Assembly: GCA_025765595.1 (NCBI GenBank)
Contig: JAIVFH010000074.1
Location: 1 to 64,000, forward strand
DNA length: 64,000 bases
DNA from: Obelidium mucronatum
Lineage: Eukaryota; Chytridiomycota; Chytridiomycetes; Chytridiales; Chytriomycetaceae
Direction of reading: 5' to 3'
The notes below the pieces were generated by a model that was not told the origin of the DNA, did no database searches, and was given only the letters and a program-made list of their open reading frames with translations. Below are positions 11,384 through 23,778 of this stretch, in pieces. Each line of letters starts with the position of its first letter. Within the stretch, counting starts at the first letter, position 1. The position numbers and the translations under genes were made by a program.

Positions 11384-13613
11384 ATGGCAATCTTAAAGCC
11401 AAACAACATTCTATCCAACTCGAATGCATTGAATCAATCTCAAGCGACTCTCGCTGAAGACCTTCCAGCGGCACACCAGAAGGAAATTGACTCTCCACCA
11501 GCAGATCATTCAGGCTATGAATCCTCGGCTGTTGTCTTGAACACCCAAGAGAAAGAGGTCAGTCAGAGTGTTTCTTCGGCTCCCTGGAAAGAGGCCACCA
11601 CCAGAGTACTAAATTGGCCCGCCACCTCCGTAGGAACACCGAACAGACCACCCCGCTGCCGCAGTCGCCTCAGATTCCAACTCGCAAAGAATCGCTCGAA
11701 AACATTGTCACTTCTCCCACAGCAGCAGCGGCAAAAGACGACTTAAGTCCTGTAGGACGCAGCAACCAGTCCCACTTCTCCAACTGATCCCGTCTACCGC
11801 AAGCCTACGAAGACACCGCCTCGGAAATCAGTGTACAATGTATGGGAGCAGAACGATGCTGATGGCGTCATCGTGCAGGAGCGGGTCGAAGTAAACATTC
11901 CAACAATGTCTCGACGGAGGATCACAGTCCTTGCCGCTTTCCCCGTCTGGACGATTTGGAGATGGTATTCAAGTTCCTATTGGAACTCCTGTGAGGGAAG
12001 GACATGCCAACTATCTATTGATGTAAGTGATGTGGGCTTTTCGGTAGGGGACGGAGTGGTTGAACCTTTGAAAGTATCAAAGGACGCTTACCTCCAGCCC
12101 TTCCCGGTTTTCCCTTATGCTTACCTTCTTTTTACGGGACGAAAAGGTACGATATGCTTACTGGAATCCGGGTATCTGTTTCTCGCTGCCACGCCAAACC
12201 AAACCGAAGTACTCGAAAATTCCGACTTTACTGCTGCCCATAAACTTGCATTCGACGTTACCGGAAATGAACTGTTGCCAAAAGCCTCGTATGATTTCAA
12301 GTTTAAGGATTATGCTCCTTGGATCTTTAGGAATATTCGGGATGTATTTAGGGTCGATGCTCCAGAGTATTTGGTATGTTACCTAAATTAACGCTATTCA
12401 TTTCTGAATGACTTTTTCTTCCTTATTTTCTTCAGCTTTCCCTGACGGGAAAATACGTCTTGTCTGAATTGGGCTCTCCAGGAAAATCTGGATCCTTTTT
12501 CTACTTTTCTCAAGACTATCGTTTCATTATCAAGACAATTTCCAAAACAGAGCACAAATTCTTTAGACGCATCTTGCGAGGGTATTATGAGGTAAGAGTT
12601 CACTTTTTTTTTTTTTTTTTTTTTTTGGAAGATTTGTTGAACCCCTGAGGTAATATTGTCCACTAGCATGTCAAGGAAAACCCAGATACACTGATCACTA
12701 GAATCATGGGTCTCCATCGTGTGAAGATTCCAGGTGGTCAGAAAATCCGATTCGTTGTGATGGGAAATGTTTTTCCAGCAAACAAGGACATCCACGAAAC
12801 TTATGATCTGAAAGGATCCATGGTGGGGCGTTACGTGAAACCGGAAGATATCAAGCCTCATAGCACGTTGAAGGACATAAACTTCATAAATAATGAAAAG
12901 AAAATCTATTTGGGGCCTCATAAAAGAGGCATGTTTTTGGAACAGCTGGAGAAGGATACTTTGGTATGTTGCTTGTGATTGAATAACTTGGCGTCGTTAT
13001 TGACTTGCGGCCCGCGGGTTAATTTTTTTTTATCGAACAGTTCCTTCAAATGATGAATGTGATGGACTACTCTCTTCTCTTGGGAGTCCACAACCTCGAA
13101 AAAGGAAACCGTGAAAACATTCGTGATACAACGTTATCAGCATTTGAACCAACAGCAGAAACACTGGTCCGAAGGCAACCAACGAATCCAACGGTGAAGG
13201 GAAGTCGATCAAGATCTACTTCTCGTCACCGACGAACAGCGAGTGAAGCGATCGTCGAACCCAGTAGAGCCATTCTACCAGACGATTCGCCACCAGAAAG
13301 AGAGCACTTTCGGTTCTATAACGAGATGGGTGGTTTACAAGGCTGTGACTCTGACGGCGTGGAAGTCGATGAAGTTTATTACCTTGGAGTTATTGATATT
13401 TTTACGGAGTACAATTCCGCAAAGAAGGTGGAGCACTTTTTCAAGTCTTTGCTTGGCAATGGGGTAACAATCAATTCTTATTTTCTTACGATATTTGGCA
13501 AACTGATTCACTGATTCTGTATCACACCTTGTGTTAAGAAAATGATATCGGCTGTTAATTCAAATGCTTATGGTCGTCGTTTCGTTGCCTTCATTGAGAA
13601 GTGCTGCCAGTAG
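11384..13613 (+). CDS. MSS4: Phosphatidylinositol-4-phosphate 5-kinase (several frame breaks)
   Basis: Makes PI(4,5)P2 at the plasma membrane. Exons: 11384-12022, 12147-12373, 12436-12591, 12667-12963, 13041-13463 and 13539-13613. Conserved PIPK sequence is clear: [100 protein letters not shown] and [14 protein letters not shown] Ser/Arg-rich insert sits between [10 protein letters not shown] and YYLGVIDIF, as in fungal Mss4. The poorly conserved N-terminal region needs shifts near 11600, 11752 and 11926, and another shift lies near 12195-12205 inside the kinase domain. These are single-base or two-base problems with good sequence on both sides. The upstream start at 11384 is the first methionine of the coding-like frame and is not certain. 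Confidence 0.9.
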
Positions 13614-13739
13614 GTGCTAACTTCAGTACCCAATCCCAGTCATCATACCACAGTACTTGAAAAAATAAAAGATGCATGTATTTATCGAATAACGCCGTCT
13701 TTTATTCTATTTCAACAATTCTATACCCCAGGTCATCAC

Positions 13740-16700
13740 TTAAAAAGTCCATGTTGGAGGTTCTGTGGTTTCCGTGACTTCTATTGTTGTAGTGTCCGTT
13801 GTTGTAGTGTCCGTTGTTGTTGTGATTTCTGTTGTTGTAGCGTCTGCTGTTGTGATTTCTGTTGTTGTAGCGTCTGCTGTCGTGATTTCTGTTGTTGTAG
13901 CGTCTGCTGTTGTAGTGTCATCTGTTGTGGTTTCTGTTGCTTCTAATGTTTGAGATTCTGTTCTTTCTGTTGGGGAAGATTCTGTTGCTGCTGTTTCTGT
14001 TGTTTGTAATGTTTGAGCTTCTGTTGTTTCTGTTGGTGGTTCTGCTGTTGTAGTTTCCGCTATTGTGGTAGTTTCTGTTGTTGCTACAGGTTCTGTTGTT
14101 TGAGATTCTGTTTTTGCAGTTTCTGTTGATTGCGCGTCATCCGTTGTTGAATCAGTGGTTGTTGATACATCTTGAAAGTTGTTAGTTGTTGTCGTTGTAG
14201 TTTCAGGCCCTCCTGTTTGCCAATAACTTGTATAAGGACTGCTTTTTGGTTCGAAAGGCGAAACATAAGTGGTAGTTGTAGTGGCAAGTTCCCCATCCGT
14301 AGTGTAATAGCTGAGTGTTTTTGTCGCCGTTGTCGGAATCCAAGTTTGGAAGGCTATGCACACTCCGCCCGAGCAATAAGAATTCTGGTCACATGCATGA
14401 AAGCAGGATCCACAATGTTGTGTATCGTACATAAGACTCCATGAGCAATACTCAGTCCCATTTTGGGCTACACATCTCGCGCCTCCATAACCGTAATCAT
14501 AGCACTTGCATTGCCCTTTGGAGCAGTACCCGTTTCGACATGTGTTGCCACATTGACCACAATTTTGAGAGTCGTTTTGCAAATCTGAGCAGTACCAGCT
14601 TCCTGGGCATTGGGTTAGGCCTTTGTAGCAGCTGCATTTTCCATTGTTGCATGCCGTAAAAGCTGTGTATAGGCAATTGTAGTTACAGGAGCCGCAGTTT
14701 GACGGGTCTGTTGCGCTGTTGATGCAACGCCCATTACAGTTGATTTCTCCGAGTAAACATGGGGCACAGACACCGTTCTGACAGACTTGATTTTCTTTGC
14801 ATTGGTCTAAAATTGAAGGGGTTACGTTAATATCAACAGAAGGTGCGGTGATAAGTGTCTTACTTCCACAAGCCCCACAATTGGATGAATCATTCAAGGC
14901 ATCGACACACTCATTCTCTAATCCAGCGCAAAACAGCTTCTTTTTGCAGTCGGTTCTGGTAGTAGGTCTCGTGCAGACACCCTTTTTACAGATCGCTTTG
15001 GAATCCCCACACACAAACCCACATTGCCCACAATTCTTGACATCGCTCGAAGTATCGGATACGCCGCTACCACATTTATAAAATGGCGCTAAAAGTCCAC
15101 AGACTCCATCTTTACAAGGAACAAGTCGACCTTTGGGATCTTTACCACAATCATTTCCAACCATCCCACAGTTTCTTTCATCGTACTTGAGATCAACGCA
15201 CTTTTGTCCGGCAACATCGTATTCCATGATGGAATCATCAAACACTGGGCTGCAGACACATTTCCCGTCTTCGCATGTTTTTCCAGGAGAGCATTTACGG
15301 CCACAGAGACCGCAGTTTCCGGTATCCTCAGAGAGGTCCATGCATTTTTCGTTACAGAACTTGAGAGACGCGTCTTTGCATTTACATGCTGATTTGGAGC
15401 AGGTGGTACCAATGGGGCACTTTTTCCCGCAACCACCGCAGTTTTCATTGTCAAAAGTGAGGTCCATGCACTTTCCATTACATTGGGCTGTTGAATATGG
15501 ACATTGACAGAATCCTTGATTGCAGGTCATGTTATTTGAACATGCGTTCCCACAGCTTCCTGTATAGGATAAGGATAATTTGATTCAGTCCCGTAGTAAA
15601 AAAAAAGGGAAGTAGTTACAACAAACCACAATTTTGAGAGTCCCAACTAAGATAAGAACATCCCGTTTCACAAAGGGTTGTTAGTTCGGGGACGTAGGTG
15701 GGAAAGTAAATGCCGGTGGTCGCAGTTGTGTAATTGTTAGACGATGTTGGAGTCGTGGTTTTGTTAAAAAGATTCGAGTTTGCTTCGGTGGAGTTATTTA
15801 TTAAAGTAGCCGTTGGGTAGTAGTTTGTAGTAGTGGTAGGCCTTTTGGAGTTCTCGTAATTCAGTTGATCCCAGCAAGCACAATTTCCCTTGTAGCAGGT
15901 GGTCTGCCCATAATACATGTTACTGCCAGAGCTGCATTTGTTGCCACATCTTCCGCAATTCTCAATATCGGATTCAAGATTTGTGCATGTTCCATTACAA
16001 GAAGTTCCAGGCACAGTCACCCACGGATTTGTTGGATTGAATTGATCGTAGTATGATTGCATGGGACACGAGCAAGTACCAGCGCTGCAGTATCCGTTTT
16101 TGGGACACTTTGTGCCGCATGTACCGCAGTTTTGAGTGTCCCATAAGAGGAAGGTGCATCCACTTGCGCAGGCCGCACTCCCCCAAGGGCATGTGCATGC
16201 GCCATTCGAGCAGAACTGACCACTGGGACACAGGTTATTGCATTTTCCGCAATGGTTTACGTCTGTAAGTGTATTTGTACATTGACGCTGCCCGTCATCC
16301 AAAGAACACAGTGATTGAGCTTGAGGGCATTTACAAGTCCTTGTAGCTCCATCACATTGAAGTGGATTACCGACTGCGTCGATAGAACATTTGTTGGAAC
16401 AGGATCCGCAGAAAGCATCGGATTTAAAGTCTGTACATCTGCAGTGAAAGAACAAATAAGAAAAAAGTAGTCGAAGTCACGCTCAGTTCTTACTGGTTAT
16501 CACAAGTCCCCATTCCAAGTGGGCATTTAGAGTATACAAGAGTAGCTGTGGAGCATGCCTGAGTGCAATGCGTTTTTACTATAGTGTCAAAAATTAAAAA
16601 ACAAGTGTTAACATACGTCTTCCGGGCGATTTGCACACTCGCGCAAGCACAGATCGAGCGGCACCTGCTTTGCCGACTTTAAGAATCCCGTGCCGTGGAC

Positions 16701-17021
16701 GCAGCGGCCGTTGGCGAAGGACGCGAACGGGCGGCTTGTCACCAGACACTTCTGGATAGTTTTTGCGCCGGTGTTTACGGACGCGCCGCTGAACACCTTC
16801 GCCTGCGAATAGCACGCGGCGGTCCAGCCGTCGAACGCCGCGGCGCTGGCGGCCGCACGGAACGGCGCAGTCGGCGAAGTGACGGCGGGCAGCGCGGCAT
16901 TGTCGGACACCGTGCCGGTGATTGCATCCCGCATTTCAAGCGCGCCCGAGGCGGCGGCGGCGCGGATGAAAAAGGTTAAGAGGAGCGCAGCGAATGCAGT
17001 CGGCTCTGCGCGGCTGAGCAT
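13740..17021 (-). CDS. Secreted Stig1-like Cys-repeat protein with Thr-rich stalk
   Basis: Exons: 17021-16617, 16578-16494, 16438-15627 and 15559-13740. The protein starts with a signal peptide (FAALLLTFFIRAAAASG) and a Cys-containing N-terminal domain encoded by unusually GC-rich DNA. About 13 repeats follow of the pattern C-x-D-x(n)-NCGxCGxxC...GxCxC, resembling the Stig1/keratin-associated-like Cys modules found in plant and fungal secreted proteins. The C-terminal ~190 residues are Thr/Glu-rich with near-perfect ATTTEI repeats, expected to be heavily O-glycosylated, and the end (EPPTWTF) lacks a clear GPI signal. Exons 1 and 2 are out of phase by one base at 16617; a lost G would restore EDVKTHC. 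It probably coats or anchors at the cell surface. The function is unknown. Confidence 0.8.
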
Positions 17022-17112
17022 TGTTTGTTTGTTTTTGATTCAAAAAGAATTGTCAGCGAAACACGCGCCAACATTACTTATCACATTTTTTAAGTGCTTT
17101 CGTTTTCTCAAG

Positions 17113-18808
17113 CTACGCCATGTGCAAGAAAGCATCAACATCCGGTCCTACTGCCATCCCCCCCGTGCTTAACCGATACTCCCCGCCAGAAACTTCATAC
17201 TTATAATTTGAGCAAATCGCATTATGTTCGGGAGAAAAATCAGCTTTGATAAACGCAGTCTTCTGATTAACAGGTTTCCATCCTGCCAATGGAGAAAAGT
17301 ACTTGACGTTTGAATAAGTTGCGAATCTTTGATCATTATCTAAACATGATATGCCTGGCGTTTCGGATGTGTCTTGTATGGATGCCTGGACGATTTGATG
17401 TGTTTTCAACGCATCATGTTCTAGTGCGGCAAGAATCTATGTGGTTTCCCTCTTTCCATCACGATTAATGAGTTTGAGTGTTGCGTTTTGGCGGGTTGAA
17501 ACTGCCGCCGACATGGATAACTCAAAAGTATACGAAATATTTGCAGCAGTCGGGATGGGTAGGAGACACCGCACTTGTCCATCGACAGGACTCACACAAG
17601 AAGCGTCGGAAGAAATATTATATGCTCGAACATTTTGTTGTGAGATAGAAAACAGAATGCCATCATTTTGTAGGCCACAAGAGATGCTTCCGAGTGATAA
17701 AGCCGTGTATGATGTAGAAGGGGGCAAAGAATGGGGTTTCAGATCAACTGAAAAAATTTCCCACTCAGAAGGAGCTGTCCACAAAAGATTGATACCCGTG
17801 GCTTTGGTTTGATGCGGGTATCCAAGACCAGAAATCACAGCCTTGGTTTTTGTACCATCATCAAACAGGACCTCTATATCTAAATACTGCAGCATAGCTG
17901 CTCCAGACACCCAAAACGCCGAAGCATTTCCCTCTTGGTCAGTCACGAGAGCTGTTGGGAATGTCCAACCAGATTTCACTCCGTCTCTGGAAATCCAAGT
18001 TATACGACACCAAGACAGAGGAATCCCTAAAGAATCCACAAAATTGACTCGAATAGGTTGTGGTTGAAATGATGTTCCCGCGATTTCTGATCCAGCTGGG
18101 TCATAAAAGATGTTTCCATACACAGAACCCAAACGACTGTTCCCCAAAAACATGGTTCCGTTCATTGTATTTGCTTTTAGAGGACTAGGACACATGGATA
18201 CAGCTATGGGCGAAGTCCTCAACAGAAATTGGAAGCCTTCTTGTTTCTGGTCGTCGATTGGGCATTTCCTGTTTGAAAAAAAATCAAGGTTAGACGCGAT
18301 ATTTTATAAAGCACTATGTAACTTACACAACCAAAAAGCCCGAACCAATCATTTTGACGCAAACTTGAGGATTTTGTCCCGCCCTCAGAATCACACCCTT
18401 AGAGTCAGTCCCACTGACAAACAATTGGTCCATTCGACCGGTACAAGCACCCAAACTCAAACTTCCACCATCAAGATTCACTTGGACACATGTCGTAAAA
18501 AAGCGATCGGATATGTAGTATCCAGTATTTGCACTATTCCGAGTCAACAAAAACTGTTGAACTGTCGAGCTGGATGGATTGCAAATTGCAGCGATAAGTT
18601 TGGCACTACTAGTAGATTCGCGTGAAAAGCAATAGTTGGTGTTGGAAAGCTGAATAAAGTTGATTGTTTCATTCGCAACGCTCCGTCTTCTCAATGTGGC
18701 ACCCTGGTAGCCGCCGGACGAGAGACTCAACGGAAACGTATGAGACGACTGAATGTGAAAAAGAAGAAGTAATGCAAGGGCAACGGAAGTGAGGACTGGA
18801 GTGGGCAT
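17113..18808 (-). CDS. Secreted protein of unknown function, interrupted by in-frame TAG
   Basis: Exons 18808-18327 and 18268 onward are joined in phase (FLVV-KCPIDDQ). A signal peptide is clear (VALALLLLFHIQSSHTFP). The first ~170 residues have spaced Cys and a GGSLSLGACTGRMDQLF motif resembling a ricin-B/beta-trefoil repeat; that is inference. The rest is beta-rich with N-glycosylation sites and no recognised family. A TAG at 17437-17439 ends the frame, yet the same frame stays open for another 108 codons to 17113 with protein-like sequence (ILAALEHDALKTHQIVQAS). So either the protein ends at 17437 or a single substitution interrupts it. It is adjacent to, and on the same strand as, the Cys-repeat gene, so both may serve the cell surface. 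Confidence 0.6.
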
Positions 18809-18902
18809 TTTTGGGTGGGATAAAAAGCAAGTATTCTCATTTGTACCAAATACATTCAAAACTGAAATAAACTTCTTACGAACAAAAGAAAACAAAGTAA
18901 AA

Positions 18903-19914
18903 TCATGCTTTGGCATACATTTCATATCCTTGCTGTGTTGCAACAACCTGATATCCAACATCTGATGCACGAAGCTTGGACTGATCGGCAGCGCCAATAC
19001 CCGTCAACAAGAAAACGAGTAATCCAGCAAAAACGGTCCAAGTAACGACGTTATAGATGTGATACCAAGCAACTCCAGCATAATAGCAATTGGGTGCGTC
19101 TTGCAGGTATTTTGCGTCAAGACACAAATTGTCTGTTCGAAGACTTTTGCTGAAGAGGACTGGGCCGTTGTATACTGCTGTGTTTGCTTCAGAATTCGAG
19201 GTATCAAATCCGCAGCATGTGAACTATAAATGAGATATTAGATGAAAGTGACTCGTTGGCTCGATTCCCAAACTCAACTTGAATCTGATACATGTCCTTA
19301 TGATAGTTATCCAGATTCTTCCAACTTTCCAGACTCATATCATTCCACCTTGTAGAGTTGGCCTTCAATTCCATTATAAACTTGATTCCACAACCCAGAA
19401 TGACGAAGAAGAAAACAATCAGTCCAAAGATGTAGAATTTAAGAGCCCCATTGTGTCGCTTGCATGCTCCAATAGATCCAACAAGGGAAAAGACTGCAAT
19501 GATTGAGCCAACAGTGAGCAGCTGGTGTGTTTTGTTGGTGATGAGTGGTGATGCACTGAAACAGATAGATCGAGACTCACGCCAATTGCTGTTCCTTTTG
19601 TCAAGGTAATGACATTGTCATCAAAGAATTTCTTTGTGTCGTAAGGGAGGTTAGAGAGACTTTATGTTGAAGGACGAGATCGCTTACGTTCTCATCGTCT
19701 GTGACTACTTTGAGCACAGCATATCCAGACACCATAACTACAACTGCAAGAGCGAGAAGAAGGACATTGGCAAAGAGGAGGTAGACCTAAGCGAAGGGTT
19801 GGAATGTTGACGATTTTGATTGAGTCCTCTACTAATGCAGCTAGAGGCCCTGCAGCAACTCACTCTCGAAAACCATTTCTTGGACTCATGGCGGTATTGA
19901 GTATATGCGTACAT
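18903..19914 (-). CDS. Tetraspanin-like four-TM membrane protein
   Basis: Five exons splice cleanly in phase: 19914-19864, 19786-19688, 19631-19581, 19521-19279 and 19223-18903. The product is about 254 residues with four hydrophobic segments: VYLLFANVLLLALAVVVMV, LLTVGSIIAVFSLVGSIGAC, FYIFGLIVFFFVILGCGI and VVTWTVFAGLLVFLLTGIG. The large loop between TM3 and TM4 opens with the diagnostic CCG motif (FTCCGFDT) and has later Cys residues at NLCLD and APNCYY. This is the tetraspanin architecture, and TM2 ends in GACKRHNG, close to the family GCCGA-type motif. Fungal tetraspanins organise membrane microdomains, in pathogens around the penetration peg. The specific role here is not known. Confidence 0.85.
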
Positions 19915-20061
19915 TGTTGCAGGTGGTAATGCAGTAGTGAGTTGCAAAGTGTCTTTGTTTTTAGTGATTTTATCGAACTCTACATCGAACCCATTATTTA
20001 GCCCGCATGTCAACCCTTATGCATTAAGATCTGTATTCCTTTTTCAAACACCAAAGCAAAG

Positions 20062-20727
20062 CTATGCATGAATAAGGGCATGGAACTCAAGTCCACCTCT
20101 ACTTTGAAAAACGTCTCCACAAAACCCGCACTGAAACTCGCGGCCACCACCAGCTTCCCTACCACCATCATTCCGAGAATGCACTGACAAGACATGTATC
20201 CTCCAATGCCCTCTTTGGGTAAACTGCGACCCACATATAGCGCATTGAAATGGCTTCTCCCCAGAATGAACAAGTAAATGCCGCTTAAGATTATAGGCTT
20301 TGTTGAATTTTGCGGGACATTTTAGGCATTGGTAGGGTTGATGGCAGTGATGAATGTTTGTGATATGTGATCGGAGGTTGTAAGCGGTGCTGAAGGAGTT
20401 TGGACATGAAGGGCACTGTAATCTTTGGAATGATTCCTGATTACAAGACAAAATAGGATTTTTTGAATAGTCTGAAGGATTTGGTGAAGCCGGTGGAGTC
20501 GCTGGTTCAGCAAATTGAAAAACAACTCTCAAGTTTCTAGAATCGACAACAGGTGTGTCTTGCTGTCCGTATAGAGACGATTCATAGGCGCTGCAGCACG
20601 TTCCAGAAGGTTTGGTTGGTTTACGTTGTGTATGGTCGGCATGGCCAACACTATGAGTATAAAATCGCGGTAAGGCAAGGAAACCCCGAGGAATAACCAT
20701 CGACAGAGCAGAATATTGATGTTCCAT
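20062..20727 (-). CDS. C2H2 zinc-finger protein, four fingers
   Basis: A single-exon frame from ATG 20727 encodes 221 residues. The C-terminal half holds four C2H2 fingers beginning at CPSCPNSFSTAYNLRSH, CLKCPAKFNKAYNLKRH, CAICGSQFTQRGHWRIH and CGFCGDVFQSRGGLEFH. A TGEKP-type linker (HSGEKPFQC) joins fingers 2 and 3, so DNA binding is likely. The N-terminal ~100 residues are low in complexity and not recognised. It is probably a transcription factor; the target is unknown. It lies between the tetraspanin gene and a multi-pass membrane protein gene on the same strand. Confidence 0.8.
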   Translation of the reverse strand: MEHQYSALSMVIPRGFLALPRFYTHSVGHADHTQRKPTKPSGTCCSAYESSLYGQQDTPVVDSRNLRVVFQFAEPATPPASPNPSDYSKNPILSCNQESFQRLQCPSCPNSFSTAYNLRSHITNIHHCHQPYQCLKCPAKFNKAYNLKRHLLVHSGEKPFQCAICGSQFTQRGHWRIHVLSVHSRNDGGREAGGGREFQCGFCGDVFQSRGGLEFHALIHA

Positions 20728-20961
20728 TCAAAGATTACAAGGTCTATCGTTTTTATGTATGAAGCTTGCGGCATGGCACTTAACAGCTGCGAAAAATTCT
20801 AGAAAATTGTGCACTCACTTTGCGGTTTTTAATCTCCAGAAGACTCAAGAAAACCACTTACCACCAGCCAAAAACATCATTGTTGGAGAGCAGCAAAAAT
20901 TCCTTTATTATCGAACCACTCATGTTCGTTGACCAAGATATTGGTATGGTGAGTCGACAGA

Positions 20962-21929
20962 TCATACTTTTCGTTGCACTGATTTTGCCCGCTCAACAGA
21001 AATAAGCGGCGTTGCCGTCATAGATGGTTCAATGGCAATCGATTCCTTTTGAATACTCATACTCTTCAGTTTCGATTGCTCCTCATTAGTATTCCGTCGA
21101 ACAGAAGCCCTACTTGCATCCTCCATGTCCGTTCCAAAATCCATTAAATTCGCACAAATGAATCCAGTAACAATCACTTTGAAGTCAATATACGACATTG
21201 CGTTTACGTTACTCAAGTCCACCATACAGATAACAAAAGACGCGAAACTCATTAAAACTTCTAAACAATACATGAAGATTTTCAGCTTTAGCTTTTCCAT
21301 GGCCTTTTGGATTTGAACTACTTTGATGAACTTGTAGACAAACATTGCTTCCAAGATCTTGAAAATAAGCTAAATAAGTTTGTTGTACGTGGACGACCAG
21401 ATAGAAAAGCTCTCACCATCAGACCAAGCGAATAATATCCCTCGATCACCCCATCAGAATGTTCTTGATAGCTTGTGATTGCGGCTTGATCGACATTCGA
21501 GCCATAGAACTTTGGATAATAACAAAGATACCGCGACGCTTTCAATATCACAAAGATTGCAATCAAAATATTCATGACGAGTAAAGGCCGTTTTGAAAAT
21601 TGCCAGAAAGCCGCAACTCGTAACCCAAGACTATAAACAAAGAAACCAAGTCCAATCGTGTTGATTGCGGAATAAAATAGTAGAATCCCTCGCGTTTCCA
21701 TGGGGCTTGATAAATCAGGTACTAGTTTGAAGAGACAATACAGAAAGGCAAATAGCCCATTGATAATAAGCAGTATACAAGTTGTGAGGAGAATCCAACA
21801 ATTTTGAGATTCGGATAGTCTCGTGGCCAGGTTTATACAGGGACGCATCAGAAATCCGACCATGAGCAGGTTAACGGACGCTTTGAGCATGTACGTTGGA
21901 TCATACTCCAAGGTGTAAAGTATTGCCAT
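20962..21929 (-). CDS. Multi-pass membrane protein, about seven TM segments
   Basis: Two exons, 21929-21417 and 21357-20962, join in phase (SLGLM-ILEAMF) to give about 302 residues. Hydrophobic segments include ASVNLLMVGFLM, NCWILLTTCILLIINGLFAF, GILLFYSAINTIGLGFFVYS, LLVMNILIAIFVILKAS, a segment around GVIEGYYSLGLMILEAMFVY, MYCLEVLMSFASFVICMVDL and FKVIVTGFICANLM. The C-terminal ~50 residues are polar and Ser/Arg/Lys-rich, as in a cytosolic tail. The topology resembles a 7-TM receptor-like protein, but I recognise no family motif, so receptor function is only a possibility. Confidence 0.7.
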
Positions 21930-22116
21930 TCTTTGAAAACAAGAATCAGTGTTAGATAAACCGGTAACAGCAGGGGCACTGCGACAGCAAGCTTTTGCGC
22001 GATCTCTTTTGGAGTGAAGCGTCTGTAAATCTTTGGTTTTTCATTGGGTCAACATTAATAAAATGTTGATCGAATCAGAATAATCTGTTTTTTACTAATT
22101 ATCAATTGACACCAGT

Positions 22117-23425
22117 CTAAGCGGATTCCTTGACTTTCTTCCAAAGATCATCCATTTTCACTCGAAGAGCAGTCACGTCTACGCCCAGACTGCAAACATC
22201 GCCTTTACATTCTTTAATACCTTTTTTACTCAACGGCAACATGCGAACTCTGGATTTCCCGAAATACGATACGTCCGATTGAAACGCGGTTGTGCTGAGG
22301 TCTTGATCCAGCTTGGAGAGATCCTTGACTTCGGCTGCCAGGTAGGCCCCAGATTTCGCCGCGTTGAATGGTGTGACACAAATTGCACGAAGCCCCAACA
22401 AGCGAAGCTGATTAAACCAAAAATATGAAACCATAAGGTATGAGCTTGTGGAAACGAGTAATGTTCAGCACTTACGAAGTAGAGAACCAACACAATCACA
22501 AAAACTGGAACATTCCCTTGCATCACGTCGGTGGCACTAATCCCAGGATTTGCGAGACAGCTATAAATTCCCTTCTTTTTGAGATCTTGGGCTGTTTCAA
22601 AGTGAATCAATTCAATAAGACGCTTGGAAGACTCGTATGGCTCAGAACTACAATAAGTTTGGGATTTCATAAGTAACCATTTAAAATACAAAATATTTGC
22701 CCCACCCCTCAAGGCACATGAAATCCGATTCATCGAAAAAATCATGGTCTGCCGTATCAGAAGTCGTCCATACGACTCGCGATCCCACGATTCCGCCCCC
22801 CTCTCTTTTCAGAACTTTCGACGTACTTTCCAGCAGCTTTTCCAGCTCCTTCAGAAGGATATAATGCCCAAGAAAGTTGGCCGCAAAGGCTTCTCCGAAT
22901 TTGAATTCATCTTTTGTTGTTCCGCCTCTTTTCTGAACTATGCATTCACCCGTCGTCTTTGCGAAGTTTGTAGGATCCCTGAGCATCGCCTTTGTACCAC
23001 GCCAGATATCCAGATGGCTGACGGGCACCATACCAGCATTAAAAACAATGGAATCAATGCGATTAAAGCGTTCTCTGATTTCGCCCGCTGCATGCACCAC
23101 TTGTTTTGCGTTGCTCAAGTCAACTTCAACTATTGAAACTTCGACGAATTCGTCCACTTTTTGTTTCCCGAATTTGCCGGCGGCACTTTGAATCAGCTGC
23201 TTTTTGGCAGCATTTGCCTTTGCGGGCGTTCTGCAGAGGAGCCCAACGATAGTTGGTTGCTTTGACTCGATTGCGAGAGTGATCAAACGAGTGGCGATAC
23301 CAAAGCCAACTCCTCTATTTTAAAAAGGATGATTTTAAAAAAGCCAAGTATAAGGCGGGAAGGTACGTGTTGCTGCCCGTAACGAGATGGACTCGACGAT
23401 CAGGGATTTCTTCAATGAGAGCCAT
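22117..23425 (-). CDS. ERG27: 3-ketosteroid reductase (ERG27/HSD17B7-type SDR)
   Basis: Four exons: 23425-23367, 23314-22706, 22647-22476 and 22407-22117, all in phase, giving about 376 residues. Short-chain dehydrogenase motifs are present: TGSNTGVGFGI cofactor loop, VDLSN, NAGMVP, NFLGHYILLKELEKLL, RVVWTTS and the catalytic YESSK (Y-x3-K). The long HSD17B7-like region between the cofactor loop and the YxxxK, and the NPGISATDVMQ segment after it, fit the ERG27 group, which reduces the C3 ketone during C4 demethylation in sterol synthesis. A hydrophobic stretch (VFVIVLVLYF) may anchor it to the ER or lipid droplets. Other lipid-acting SDRs remain possible. Confidence 0.82.
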
Positions 23426-23662
23426 GATTTACAAAAAGAAGTATTATCATATTAATATCATCCACAAGCGATATTGAATTCGTTTAGAATTTGAATTATT
23501 TTATCCCTTCGTGTACTCTCTATGATGTTAGAACTGTTTATGCCGAGATATTGTCATGTAGGGTCCCGAGTCCTGACTGAATGCAATGGATTCCATTTAA
23601 GCGTGGTCGCGTTTTAGATTGGGTTGATGACGCAGTTTCCGTGGTCTTTGTTGTGCAGCAGC

Positions 23663-23674
23663 AAAATGACGCAA
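23663..23674 (+). promoter_or_regulatory. TGACGCA-type motif upstream of bHLH gene 1
   Basis: AAAATGACGCAA lies 104 bases before the ATG of the first bHLH gene. Nearly the same sequence recurs at a similar distance before other bHLH paralogues. It resembles a CRE/AP-1-like bZIP site. A second TGACGCAG lies near 23624. Confidence 0.45.
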
Positions 23675-23778
23675 GAACCCACGCGAGATTACGGACAGGG
23701 CACAAATCAAATCATTGAATTGCGGAACAAAAATCACTGTTTCCTACTGATTACATATCTGAATCTGTTGCGCGAATA

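Noticed and set aside
13765..13953. Plus-strand Val/Ser-rich frame opposite the end of the Cys-repeat gene
   Set aside because: It is the antisense of the Thr-rich repeats (ACT/ACA codons), not an independent gene.
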